Shown piece after piece: positions 23,601 through 35,137 of a stretch of 64,000 nucleotides of DNA (position 1 is the stretch's first letter; every line of letters starts with the position of its first letter). The stretch covers positions 50,609 to 114,608 of the forward strand of contig SWDT01000559.1 in NCBI GenBank assembly GCA_009193035.1, written 5' to 3'. The notes beneath the pieces are model-generated. The model worked only from the letters and a program-made list of their open reading frames with translations. It had not been told where the DNA came from and ran no database searches. Origin of the DNA: Halicephalobus mephisto (lineage: Eukaryota > Nematoda > Chromadorea > Rhabditida > Panagrolaimidae). A program made the translations under genes and the position numbers.

Positions 23601-23989
23601 TTCATGGATACACGGGAACTGCTGCTAGTCATATAGACTCCTTCGTTGCAAAGAATCGGGCTAAGATCAGAAGAAGGAGTAGGCAGAGGTGTAGGTACAA
23701 CGCCTGCGGCATTACAGTCGTTAGAATCTTGACAGCAAGTCGCATTTGCAAAAGACAAAGGAGAACTATCTATCGTATTACAGATTCCCAAAGGCTCACA
23801 GGCAAAGATGCTGAAAGTGGTGTGAAGCAAAGTCCCATCGATTTTAATACAATATTCTCCACTACATGATACAGATCCCCCAATAATCTTAGAACCATTA
23901 ACTTGGTATCCAACAAAACAGGAAAAATCCGGAGATGAAGTTTGGGCTACCGTTGACGATATAATTGCTGCTAAAATTATCAGCAACAT
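17621..23989 (-). CDS. giant ET-module (cysteine-rich) surface protein, 16 modules, predicted GPI anchor
   Basis: Five exons on the minus strand: 23989-23207, 22361-21063, 20918-20025, 19363-18065 and 17920-17621. All have GT/AG and phase 0, giving about 1,524 residues. The start is the ATG before a signal peptide (MLLIILAAIISSTVAQ). The protein is an array of about 60-90-residue modules of the form C-x-x-G ... C-x-G-x-C ... Y-x-C-D-P-x-x-x-C ... CCC-S-x-x-x-C, the nematode ET module. I count eight modules in the first half and eight matching ones in the second, separated by PTP/PPP-rich or short linkers. The C-terminus has a Thr-rich stretch, GSGKK and a hydrophobic tail (APTIAFSILSVLVFMMY), typical of GPI attachment. 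Exon 3 is a fusion of a last-exon-like piece and an exon-1-like piece, which marks the duplication joint. Biochemical role unknown. A split into two transcripts is possible, but only the first half has a signal peptide at its start. Confidence 0.85.
19686..19856. mobile_element. pogo/Tigger-like MITE in an ET-gene intron
   Basis: A 171-bp element in intron 3 of the ET-module gene starts CAGTAGAACTTGAATATAA and ends ATAAAAGTTCTACTA, an inverted repeat with one mismatch at the tip. It is flanked by TA on both sides. The start followed by cttgggaccgg matches the terminal style of pogo/Tigger-type Tc1-mariner elements. The interior (ggatatattatagcaggg and ggatatgttatagcggga) is a second imperfect repeat. 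There is no transposase, so it is non-autonomous. Confidence 0.65.
22362..23206 (-). other. ET-gene intron 1 with a signal-peptide-like mini-frame
   Basis: The intron is 845 bp. On the minus strand near 22790 it contains MTKILTVLTGIFV followed directly by GTG|GTAGGAG, a usable donor in phase 0. Exon 2 also begins in phase 0, so this could be an alternative first exon giving a shorter secreted form. It may equally be chance, because exon 2 begins in mid-module. Confidence 0.25.
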
Positions 23990-24261
23990 TCTTCCGAAGA
24001 AGCAAAAAGTGGAAATGGGTTCAAATAAAGAATTGGTTGTTATATTGCTTCCTGATAAGCTAATCAGCACTAATTGAAAGGATTAAAGTTTGTGAAGCTC
24101 CTGGAAGCGCACAACCGGAACAACGAATTTTAATCTTTGAAAACAGCAGCATGTGTAGAATGCTATTCTAATAATTGAATGATAAGAAACTTGTTAAAAT
24201 TAATCTTCATCAATTTATGTATAATCCTCAACTCTATCGTTCGACAGTACGCTTAATTTCC

Positions 24262-24769
24262 CTAATGATGCTCATCATGGTGTTTCGGCCTGTACTTGTA
24301 TTTGAGGCGATATTGCTCTGGAACGAGGAGCTCGTAGCCCTTACACAAGGCAAAGACAATGAAACAGAATCCAGCAACCTGGGAAACCAAGTAGATTATA
24401 GGTCCGTAAGGTTGGCCGCCGTATTTCGAGAAATTATCCTCAGGCGTCAACTGAAAATTCACACATTATCATTGAGGTGATTAAAAAAGCACTTACAATC
24501 TTATTGTAGACCTCTCGAGCTTCGGGATCTCTGCCACACCATGATATCTTAGGGCTGCAGTTGATTGCATCCCATTTGCCTTCACGAGCGAGTCTGTTGA
24601 TCTCTCGAAATGTCTCAAGATTACTGTTACTATAAAACCACCATTGTCAAAGAACTCTTAATTGGAAATCATACCCAGTAGTAGCATGACTAGCATCGCG
24701 GGAGACGATAATGTTAACGACTCGTCTAGCAGAAATAATTGCAGATGGCTTCAAACGTGGCAGCATCAT
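24262..24769 (-). CDS. small mitochondrial-type single-pass membrane protein (possible OXPHOS accessory subunit)
   Basis: Exons 24769-24675, 24629-24497 and 24450-24262, giving 138 residues. Introns are 45 and 46 nt with GT/AG. The start codon follows ttttag immediately, as for a trans-spliced message. The N-terminus is basic and hydroxylated without acids (MMLPRLKPSAIISARR), a mitochondrial presequence style. A middle segment with REINRLAREGKWDAINC and SWCGRDPEAREVY is followed by KYGGQPYGP, one hydrophobic helix (IIYLVSQVAGFCFIVFALC) and a charged His-rich tail ending HHDEHH. This architecture resembles accessory subunits of respiratory complexes, but I cannot name the subunit. It lies 272 bp upstream of the ET-module gene on the same strand, so co-transcription is conceivable. 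Confidence 0.7.
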
Positions 24770-24779
24770 CTAAAAAGCA

Positions 24780-25430
24780 AATAAATCAGAATATCAATAA
24801 ATTAACAGATCACGAAGGGTCGTAAAAGTTATGCAAATCAAAGATAAAAACGTAAAGAAAGCAACGATTTTATATATCAAAAATCGACTAAAAAGCTAGG
24901 AAAACTAAGGTGAAAAAAATGCAAAAATTGTGGAAAAATTAAATTAAAAAATGTGAACTACGTAGAGATTTCATATATATGATCCACTAAAAAACGGCAA
25001 AGGTAATAGCAAATAAATTATGTGGAAATATAACAAAAACACAAATTACCAAAAGAGTTTCATATATCAAACGTGCATTAGAATAGTGACAGAGTTAAAG
25101 TAAGGATAATAAGGAAAAATCGTGAAAGAGTAAAATTCAAAAAATTTAACAAAAGTATAAGAACACAAACAGAATAAGGATTTCATATATCGAAAATGCA
25201 TTAAAACAACGATAAAGTTAAGAAAAAAATAAAATTAAAAATGTAATAAAAGTAACGAAAATAAAAAAGTAAAAAAAACGCAAATAAAATAAAAATTTCA
25301 TATATCGAAAATGCATTAAAACATTAATAAAGTAGTGACAAAGGTAATGAGAAAGAAATTATGAAAGAATAAAGTCAAAAAATACAATAAAAATAAAAAA
25401 TAAAGCAAAATGGATAAAAACGAAGAGCAC
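24780..25430. repeat. about 115-bp tandem repeat with TTTCATATATC motif
   Basis: Five diverged units carry ttttatatatcaaa or tttcatatatcgaaaatgc at about 24865, 24970, 25070, 25187 and 25301, each followed by gcattaaaacaa-like sequence and an A-rich spacer. The same catatatc core occurs in several short introns elsewhere in the window. Confidence 0.65.
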
Positions 25431-26079
25431 TGAACGTCTTGTATCCCGATTGTTGGCGTTATGTTCCTTTTGAAAATTTGAAAGGGAATTTTTTTTCAAA
25501 CTTCGGACATCTAATTAAAAATTGAAAAATTTCATTTTTTTAAATAAACAAAAAAGTTTAATTTTAATGAATGTTTTATTTACAATAAAAAAATAATAAA
25601 TTATAATAAACTTGGAAATTTTCAAAGATGTTAAAACAAGTGAAAATTAAATTTCACAAATTTTCGGTCTTGATTGGAAAGTTTTGAAAATTCTCGTTGA
25701 GACAAATTTTGAGAATTTTATGTTAAAAATTCTAGTTTTTGGGATAATGAAATTTCTAAATTTCTAAAATAACGTAAAAATTAAATTTCGTAAATTTTCG
25801 GTCTTGACTGGAAAGTTTTGAAAATTCTCGTTGAGACAAATTTTGAGAATTTTTAGTTTTTAGAATAATGAAAGTTTTAAATTTTCGGTCTTGACTGGAA
25901 AGTTAGAAGTTCTTGTGAAGACAATTCATCAGAATTTTGTGATAGAAATTTGTTTCTAAAAATATTACATCTAATTTACGATTTTCCTGTCGACTAAGAG
26001 TCGAGTATCAGTTGCGTTATTTTTTTCATTTTTTGTTAAATCTCTGTGAATCAGTGTGAGAGATATGGATTTTTTTATT
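25431..26079. repeat. spacer with a diverged triplicated segment
   Basis: The segment attttcggtcttgactggaaag plus attctcgttgagacaaatttt recurs at about 25661, 25795 and 25882. The remainder is AT-rich with no gene that I can support. Confidence 0.6.
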
Positions 26080-26650
26080 TATCCGAACAATATTAAGATT
26101 GAACACAATAACAGCCATATATTAATTAATTAACGAACACTCGGTCTGTCGTGTACAGTATGCCCATTGTCTATCAAAAAAAGTGTTTCCTTTCGAGACC
26201 TGAATTCCTTACATAATATCCAGTTGATGCATTTATAACAAAGATTAAATATAATAACAACTATATATTAAATAACTAGTCCACATAATTTCTATCATAT
26301 ACAGTATGCTCACTATCTAGCAAGTATTTCCCTTCGAGACTCGATATACTTACATAATATCCAGTTGATATATTTATAACAAAGATTAAATATAATAACA
26401 ACTATATATTAAATAAGTAGTCCACATAATTTCTATTATGTACAGTATGCCCACTATCTAGCAAGTATTTCCCTTCGAGATCTGGTATACTTACATAATA
26501 TCCAGTTGATATATTTATAACAAAGATTAAATATAATAACAACTATATATTAAATAACAAGTTTATGCACTATTATGTACAGTATGCCCACTATCTAACA
26601 AGTATTTACCTTCGAGATCTGAATTTCTTACATAATATTCAGTTGATACA
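26080..26650. repeat. 141-bp tandem repeat, about four copies
   Basis: The anchor aatatccagttgata recurs at about 26215, 26356, 26497 and 26634. Each unit carries acaactatatattaaataa, tacagtatgcccac and agtatttcccttcgagat. The first copy is the most diverged. The tttcccttcgaga segment also occurs as isolated copies near 128-150 and 46200, so the family is dispersed. Confidence 0.85.
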
Positions 26651-27840
26651 CCGATATAACATTTTAAATAATTTTTTTCTTTTGTGATTGTTGTCACATA
26701 AAAATTTTAATATCTTCCATCTTTCATGGTTTCCAAAACAAAAACTTGTACTTCATCAGCAGGTGTACTGTAGATAGAAAAATAAAAAATTGCTTAAATA
26801 TATTTTTTTTAATTTATTATTTTTGCTTTAGAATTTTTTTGATTTTACACTTGGTCCCAGAACGAAAATCTTTCAACTCTAATAAGTCGGTATACTGTAA
26901 ATCGAAAAAACCAAGGATTAATTTTTAAATTGTTATTTTTCAGATTTTTATTTGATATTTTTGATATATTATGAACTCGTAATATATCCCGTCTTGCACG
27001 CGAACCCTAAGGGCTCCAAAACAGTAACAATTGATTAATGTCTTATTTTTAAAGTTCATCTGGAAGCACAATCAGTGTCGATTTTCCAACTTTAGAATCA
27101 ATTTCGAATCAATTCTTATTTAAAAATTAAAAATTTTAATTTAAAAATCAAAAATCGAAAATTTTAATTCAAAAATGGAAAATTTCGAAATTGAACCGAA
27201 TTCTGAAAATTTCAAATTCTAATTTAAAAATCAAAAATTTCAAATTCGGATTTTGAAACTCGAAAATTTCGAAATTAAACAAAATTAATTTAAATTCAAA
27301 AATCGAAAATTTCGAAATTGAACCAAGTTAATTTGAATTCAAAAATCGAAAATTTCGAAATTGAATCAAATTAATTTGAATTTAAAAATCTAAAATTTCG
27401 AAATTGAACCAAGTTAATTTGAATTCAAAAATCAAAAATCTCAACAACTTGACAGTTTTGGGCACAACTAATCCCCACAAAAATCGGGACTCTGGCATGT
27501 TTTTTTTTTCGAAATTTCGTTTCACTTTTCCAAATTTAAGAAACTTCGAAAACGAATGTCCGACTTGTCAATTCAGCCGATGACATTCTCGAACATCTCT
27601 AAAAAAGACCAGGAAAGACAAATTTAACAATCGGTGCGCAAAGGGACCAGTCAATCGAGGCTCCTTGAGTCCGTTTCTCCACAACTCACCTTGATGAACT
27701 GTCTTGAATGACTCACATCCTCAGTTGTTTGTTTTATTATTCTTCAGATTTACATCTATTCTTTTGATCTTTCTGTCAGACTTTAGTGAAAGTTCCTAGT
27801 ATCTTTCGATTTTTAGTTAAACATCCTTCAACTTTTAAAA
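26651..27840. other. non-coding spacer with 60-bp repeats
   Basis: No gene is recognised. From 27115 to 27440 there is a tandem array of about 60-bp units (gaaattgaaccaagttaattt and caaaaatcgaaaatttcg). Positions 27540-27760 are less AT-rich and non-repetitive and could include the promoter of the small membrane-protein gene at 28226. Confidence 0.5.
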
Positions 27841-28215
27841 TTTCGTAAGTTTTTAAAATCCTAAAAATCCATACTGAAAGTATTTCGTAAAATAATTTAT
27901 TTTCAATTTCTTAGAATACTGTAATTTTGGAGTTTTTAGAAAATCCTGAAAATTCGTGTCGAGAGTATTTCGTAAAGTTATCAATTTTTATTTCTAAAAT
28001 ATCGTAATTTCCAAAGTTATCAAAAATCTTACAAATTCGTGTCGAGAGTATTTCGTAAAATCATTCCTTATTCTCAGAATACTGCAATTTGAAAATTCGT
28101 GTCGAAAGTATTATAAAATCATTCCTTATTTTTAAAATACTGTAATTTGAAAATTTTCAAAAATTCGTGTCGAAAATATTTTGTAAAATCATTCCTTATT
28201 TTTAGAATACTGTAA
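27841..28215. repeat. 60-80-bp tandem repeat with ATTCGTGTCGA
   Basis: The motif aaaattcgtgtcga(g/a)agtatt recurs at about 27952, 28034, 28095 and 28163, separated by aatactgtaatttt segments. The cgtgtcga word is the reverse complement of the tcgacacg seen at 15570 and 36125. Similar words occur in Caenorhabditis repeats as I remember them. Confidence 0.7.
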
Positions 28216-28225
28216 TTTTTGGATT

Positions 28226-28739
28226 ATGAACAGAACAAAAGTGTTTTCGAAATCCACCAACGATATGGAAAAAGGAAATCCGAGTTATTTCAATTCTCCA
28301 TCACCAGATTTCTCGATCGAAAATTCCAAATCCAGAAGAAGAGGCAAATTCACAACCATGGATTGGATTCAGTTCATCGTGTTAATTTTGATATTAATCG
28401 TCCTAAGTACCATTCTAGCTATAATAATAGTTATTATTGTAAAACTTCAAAATTTCGCCCAATCGGCTGACAACAGTAAGTTCATCAAAAACTTAAAAAT
28501 TAAAAAAATAAAAATCTCAAAAACTTAAAAACTAAAATTTTAATTTTAAAAATAAAAATTCCAAAAATTAAATATTTGCGAAAATTCTAGAAGTTGTTCG
28601 AAAATATTGTTTTAGATATTTTAAAATTCCTTCAAAATCTCAAAAATTTAAAAATGTGCAATTTCTTCTAATAATCTACTTTCCAGTTTTCAACGCAAAT
28701 TCTCCTCTAGGAACAATTCTCCGAAAAATTATCAACTAA
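28226..28739 (+). CDS. small single-pass membrane protein, unrecognised
   Basis: Two exons, 28226-28475 and 28687-28739, encode about 100 residues. The donor AACA|GTAAGT and acceptor tttccag| are good, and phase is preserved (A|TT). A hydrophilic N-terminus of about 44 residues (KGNPSYFNSPSPDFS, then the basic KSRRRGK) precedes one long hydrophobic segment (WIQFIVLILILIVLSTILAI and on to about residue 73) and a short C-terminal tail (NSPLGTILRKIIN). There is no cleavable signal peptide; the basic cluster before the helix predicts the N-terminus in the cytosol. I recognise no family. Support comes from the intact frame, the splice signals and a codon composition unlike the flanking poly-A/T. 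Confidence 0.55.
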
Positions 28740-29258
28740 TCTTCAAACTACAGTAAATTCGAAAAACCGGTATTATTCCAAATTTGCTCAAAAAATTCCA
28801 AAAAAACTTTTTTCACCATACATAATTACCATTCTTCAATAAAAAGTAAAATTTCCACTCCACGATTGAACAAAAAAATTCATTTTTTTCAAAAATTATC
28901 AACAAATCCGTAATTCGAACAATGTTTGCAACAAAACGGATCAGATTTGGACTACAAAATGAGGCAAAGGATGTCTCAGACCCGATTTGATCGGATAACT
29001 CTAAGTAGAGAGGCAGTTATATCCGATCAAACTAAATTGTACAACATGAGAAGATACAGTATTTACACTAATTAGTTATTACCACGTCAGAAAAGGGACA
29101 AAAACCGTTTTCAAGACTATAAAGTATCTACAGACACCAGAGTTCTAGATTCAGACCTGGGGAGATTGCAAAGGTTGATAAACTAGAAATTAGTCAGACC
29201 TTGACTAAACATTATCCCAAAGGTTCACTAATCTACAGTATTTACATAATAACATATC
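28740..29258. other. intergenic spacer
   Basis: Positions 28920-29200 are non-repetitive and less AT-rich, with no extended frame. This spacer separates the 3' ends of the small membrane-protein gene (+) and the docking-motif protein gene (-), so it probably holds both 3' UTRs. Confidence 0.4.
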
Positions 29259-30469
29259 TCAAGCAACAGAGAACATCTCCATTCGCTTTTCTAATTCTGA
29301 ATCTGATTCATCGCCCAAGGCGGAATCAGCGGATATAAAGCGTTTGACACGTTTCGTCGGACTGTCCATGACATTCGAGGTATCCACAATTCCACTATCA
29401 CGACGGTCATCATCATCCAATTTCTTCTTACTTGATTGCAACTCTGAAACAACCACATTATTAATCCCTCGGGAAATCAAACCAAACCTGGCAAATTATC
29501 CTCCAAGCTAGTGGACAAAGGAGAACCATCTTCATTAAGTGTGCTTTCACTTCCGGAAAGAGATTCTTCCTTCTTCAACTCACGTCGCTTTCTTCTTTTT
29601 TCATTCTTCTTCTTGGTTGCAGTGATAGAAGAATTCGAGCGGTAAATTCTTGCTTGAACATGTTCGCTGAAGGAGACACGTTTGACTCTCGGACGGATTT
29701 CAGCTGGAGGACTTTCAGAGTCAGTCAAAAAGCTTGATTCCTCTTCTTCTTCTTCATCAACACGGAAAAATCCCCTCGGTGGAGATCCGGAGGCCAAGGT
29801 ATCATTGCTTTCTTGTAGAAAGTCAATTTCAACACTCATCTCATCTTGACATTCACTTACAGATCGCGCATACAGCATTCTAGCAGAAGCAGGAGATCGA
29901 CGGAGAATCCCATTAACCGGGGTACTCACACTAAAGCCAAGTGGACTTTTGGGCTTCTTAAGAATACCTTTCAGTCCAGGAACTTGCGGAGGTTGGTACG
30001 GGAAACATTCACTTGCAGAACGATCGCGCATCTTCAAAGTCCTGAACGCAGCATCATCAGCTGCATCCCTATTAAGTTTAGCTTTCTTTTCTTCATCACT
30101 ACTAATCCCTCCAGGGGAAGCAACACCAGAGTCTATACTTTCAGAAGGAGAAACCACACTCGGTTTCCCGATATTCGGAGACAATGCATCCACATGAAGT
30201 GGCTTAGCTGGATTCTTCCAACTTGGTGGAGGAGCGTTGACAACAGGAGAAACTTGAAATCTACCAGATAACGATGTTCTTCTAACTGGAGATTGAGCTT
30301 CTATTTGAACACTCACAGCATTAGTTGACAGGAACATAACTTCTATCGGCTTGTCACCGTCAATAGAGTTGTCAGACTGTTCAAACACCATAGATTTCGG
30401 ATAATCTTTCAAAGAATCAGTCAACTCTCTTCTCAATTCTTGAACACGGAATTGGGCACAGTCAATCAT
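29259..30469 (-). CDS. disordered protein with RFxV and RVxF docking motifs
   Basis: Two minus-strand exons, 30469-29488 and 29443-29259 (GT/AG, phase 1), encode about 388 residues ending at a stop. The first exon opens at an ATG directly after tcttttag, so it is either a trans-spliced start or an internal exon of a longer gene. The sequence is Ser/Pro/acidic/basic-rich and probably disordered. Visible short motifs are SGRFQVSPV (RFxV, the docking motif for SPAK/OSR1-type kinases) and VKRVSFSEHV (RVxF, protein phosphatase 1 docking). Repeated RSASE/RSVSE-like sites look like phosphorylation sites. There is also an acidic run (DEEEEEE) and a basic run (KKKNEKRRKRRELKK) resembling a nuclear localisation signal. 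I do not recognise the family. A WNK-kinase C-terminus was considered because of the RFxV motif but not supported otherwise. Confidence 0.65.
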
Positions 30470-33400
30470 CTAAAAGATCTTTTTTAAATATCTTTGTAAC
30501 AAAAAGGATCTCGATAAGGCGGAGCACAGAAAAATTTGAACAATTTTTTCGAGATGATCCAAAAACATGGTCCAAAACTGATCTCTAAACATATTTTTGG
30601 CATCGGTCAACTGATGCAATACGACAACCATGAATAATCACATTTCAACAAGATAGACAAAACATAACGGTCAAACATTTCTTCAAAACGCTTTTCTCCA
30701 CGTGATTGATTCTTCGAAAAACTAAAAATAGTCGACGTAAGGAAAATATTTTTAAAGTCAACTATTGAATAATAAAAGTAACCAGGAATGAAATGCTTCT
30801 TGTTTTCCCCATAAATCACGTTTTAAAAATTTCAAATTAAGAATTAAAAGGGTACTGACAAGCACCAGTTTTCACCTGGATCAAAAGCGCTTTCGTCACA
30901 GCTGCCTCTGACCGCCATTCAACTGCCCAACCTGTCTTTCAAGCTAATCAGACCACTTTAGAGGAAACTTAGACACACACAATCTGATAATTCTAGCTGA
31001 TAGAACAACGATAACCAAGACCAAAGATTTTCCAATGCTAGAGGCGTTATTCGAGTGAAAACAAACAATCATAAACAAAAAATAAATAACACAAATTTCA
31101 TTTCTTTAAAATATTATTCCAGATTTCTTGAAGGCAACCATCTGGCATCAATGTGGTTAACAAATTTTACATCATCCATAAAAACGGCAAAGGTCAAAAA
31201 TAGTACCTTCTGCGCTTTTATTTTGCACAAAGCATCAGGCAAACAATACTCGCTCCCGGAAAACACCTCGCTTCCATTGTTTTCATTCTCATGATGAATC
31301 CGGTCAAACCAAAGGGCAAATAGACCTCAGTCTACAGACACAACAAAACTCTCAGCCAATGAGGAAAACTTCTTCTGAAGGGAAAACAGATGCCATTTGT
31401 TTTCGCAAAAAACCGGATAGATCCAACGTGATCATTTTACGAAAAATTGAAAAACATAAAATTTTCAGCAATAACCTTGAAAATACTCGCGCAGAGAGAA
31501 CGAAGATCACTTTAACTCCTATGTTTTTCTCATTAAGATCTGTTTGCAAAAATAAAATTAAGAGAATCACTAGATTCACGGACCGAAAAGTCTTCAGACA
31601 ATTCGACGCTGATAATACTGTCAACAAGCTTCTCTTATCTCATTTCAGACAGTTTGGCGCCTCAAAACAGCTCTCAAGTCTTCTAAAATTTAAATTTAGC
31701 TACGAGGTCATGTTTACCACATTTTCTATTTAAAAAGCGAAATTCGATAGTTTTCCTTCCAAAAAACAAAACCCGACCCGAATATTGTACAATTTTTAGT
31801 CAAAACTAACCTTGGATATACTTGCTCTCATCTTTAAAAAAGGAATCACACACAAAAAATTAATACAAAATAACATCCAAGATCATTTACCTTTTAGTTT
31901 TATGGTCTCTTTCGATGGTAATCATACCTCTTAAGAAGTGAAGACCGGTCAAATGACAAAACAGAAAGACGCCTTCTTTTTTGCGCAGTGACAGTAAACT
32001 AAAAATAACTCTCCAAAAATTCAAAGGGCATTTCCGGCAGTTTCCGTCGTTTTAAACCCAAGGTTTAAATATTTTCTGTCAGAAAAGAATAAGGAATATC
32101 CTCGCGTCACCATTCTTTTTTCAAAAACAGACTTAAACAAAAAATTTAGTTTGCATGATTGATAAGGAAAATTCAGCCAAACAAAAATGCTTTTTCGGCT
32201 CAAAACACAGATTTAAAGAAAGAGGAAACCAAACTCAAAAAGAAAAACTGCTAGCAACTGGCAAACACGCAGAGCTAAACCATTTAAGGACATACACTCT
32301 CCCCTTTCCCCAATACCAATCAATTCTCGGCAAATAAACGAAAATTTTCGAAGATTCATGTAGTCCAAAAATAATCACACGATCTACAAAAACACATGGA
32401 AGCAAAGAACACGACGTAATCAACTCAGAAACCGTCATTAATCAAAGAACACAAGGGGTAATCTCACCCACAAATGAACCTTTTAATTCAAAATTCAAAA
32501 AGACCAAAAGGTGCGGACTATTCCCTTCCCAATGTCAGTATCGTCAATTTATCAGCATTTTGCATCTTTTTCTCGCACTTTTTTCTTCCAGGGTCGAGTT
32601 CAATCTCATAGTCGATTCTAACGAAAAAAGAAATTTAAAATCACGTGTTTCAATTTTAGTTTTTCTCAACAACTGCTAGTCAACGGAAAATAAAAGTTCC
32701 GCATCGAAAATCTCAAATCCACTCTAACTAACAATTCCTTAATGATTGACAAAAGAAAAAAAGCAGCTTAGAACCAAATATGCTAAATTTTTTATCGTCA
32801 AAGCAATTTTGCAATTTTCTAAGTGGCAAAATGATTATTCTCACATAAGAAAAAAGTGCTCAACACTCGTATAGTCTCTTAAAATAGCTCCAACTAAAAG
32901 ACTAAATTTTCGTTAATAAGACATCAAAATGGACAAACAACATGGATGAACAATTCAATTTAAACAACAAACATCAGGTTAAAATTAGAATTCACTCCTA
33001 AATTTAGTATAATCTACTTTATCATTCTGTAGAAGGAAATCTATATCTAAATGCAGCTTTAAATATAAGCGAAACAAGTGATCGTTGATCTTCTAAAACG
33101 ACTAAAAAAGCTAGACTAATAGGAGATAGCCGACACAACAGAAACTATAGCTGACGTTGCAACGCACGAGTAATGCACTTTTACAAATCGTAAACAATCT
33201 TCCAAGGTTCAGGCTCAAACTAGTTAGAAAACTACTTGAGAACATTCGCATCAACACGCGATTGTCTCCGAACATTAGTTTTTCTCCGATAAAAACCCTG
33301 GTCATTGGTCATCCAATAAAATGTTCTTTTAACAATGAGCAATCTTTATGTACTTTTCAAACCGAAGCAACTGCCATTGATGGATATGAGTTTTTTACAG

Positions 33401-35137
33401 CGAAAAATATGACGGCGTTGGCCGTAATTACTTTTCCAGCTGAGTCCTCACTGTAATCCATCGACAAAAAACAGTTGGTTCTAAATTCCAAATACTAAGA
33501 AAAAGAAATAAGCCTTCTGCCAGGCATAAATCATAACAAGAGAAAGAATTATTCATTCCAGAAAAGCAGCAACCAGACAAAGACTATTTTTTCGCGCATT
33601 CGACTGACAGGTCAAAAGGTTGTTTTGCCAAGCAAAGAGAAAGAACAATAATCTATTACACATTCGGCATTTTCTTTCTTGCCACACAACAGACATACAT
33701 ACAAAATACAGTTTTCCAAATACCAAAGCACTGATTTATACCCCGTGATTCTTTTTTGGCCAAAGTTCACTTTCTCCCAAGTTAAGCTTACTTTGAAAGC
33801 CAAATATAGTCTTGCCAAACATTACGGGGACAAAGTTCGATCTCTGCTCCCATAAAAAACAGGTCGAAATCCATTATACTAACAAATTAAAGCACGTGAA
33901 ACACTGACAACTTAGACACTTGACTGCGCAAAGCGGTACAACTTGAACATTCAAGACAAAAAGACCGCGTAAACAAGCATTCATCAGCTATTCAAGCTCC
34001 TTATTCTAAAAGCGGAAACATCTCTTAGGGATCAAGAGAGCTATTCTGACCTCCTTGAATATTCATTTAGACTGAAATAACCCAAATGTGAGCAAAGCAG
34101 GTGACTTTTGCAATACTTAATTTTAGATTATTATGGCCGGAGAAGAAGCATCTAACCCCGTGAGGTTCTCATTGGCAATTCCATAAAAATAGACTAGCTC
34201 GATGTCGAGTCCTGACCTTTGGCCAAACATAGTAAGTTTCACTGTTGCGCTTCCATGAATAATCAATTACAGAATCACGCTAAGAAAACATAGGACCCAA
34301 CGTATGTAAAAACACTAAACAAAAAGTCAGCTTTCAAAGAAGATAAACACTTTCAGATCAAAAAACCCCTATCCGCGTTCAAAAAACAAGACAAAAATCG
34401 CGTAAATGGACCATATAGGTATAAAAATAGAAAATTGAACACAAGATTGTTATCCCAGCTGCAATCTCCTCTTCTGGATTACAGCTGCCATAGGAGTCTG
34501 TTGCACGACCTATGCCCTCAACCAATTTTGACAGACTTGCCATTTGTCTCTTTTTCGTTAAAACATTCAATTTTTATGTGACTTTTGGTCCAAAAAATTG
34601 AGTTACCAGCAAATTAGTTTCGCTCTCGAAAAACACTGCTCTTTTGTTCGTGGAATAATAAAAGAGCATAAGCGGACTTATCCTACCAAATGGCTTCTTC
34701 CCATAAGACCAAATGGTAAACATCCTAAATTGGCAAAATTACACAAAACCTGATCTCAAAAGCTTTGGCAGAATTTTCTAGAGGCAAAACACGTACGGTG
34801 GACTTGTAAAGTTAAACCACCGGAAACTGCAAAGGCAAATATCAAGACGAAAGTCGAATGCAATCAAGAAACAAATGGAAGAGAGCGAGAAACCAAATTG
34901 CATTCAGAAACGACCAATTTTTTCTTCAAGAAAAACGACTTACCCAATTGTCATCTCGTTTTACCAATCTAGAGTAAGATAAAACCCCAAAGTCGTGAGG
35001 AATCGTCCAACAATATTGGGACCGGCTAAATTTAGGAACGAGATCAACTCGTATGGATTCTAGTCTCTCACTAAATTCTATCCGATGCAAGGCTAAATTG
35101 AGGCATTATGATTAAAGTGGAGAAAATTAAGGCTTAC
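30470..35137 (-). other. 4.7-kb unique region with spaced A/T runs
   Basis: No coding exon can be defended here, yet the sequence differs from other spacers. It is free of tandem repeats, more even in composition, and full of 4-6-base A or T runs spaced roughly 10 bases apart by mixed sequence (for example 32150-32260). This resembles the periodic An/Tn clusters of Caenorhabditis, found in introns and flanks of germline genes. It may be one large intron joining the 35-36 kb and 29-30 kb exon groups, or an intergenic region. Open frames at 30607-30819, 31352-31733 and 34379-34570 lack splice or motif support. Confidence 0.45.
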
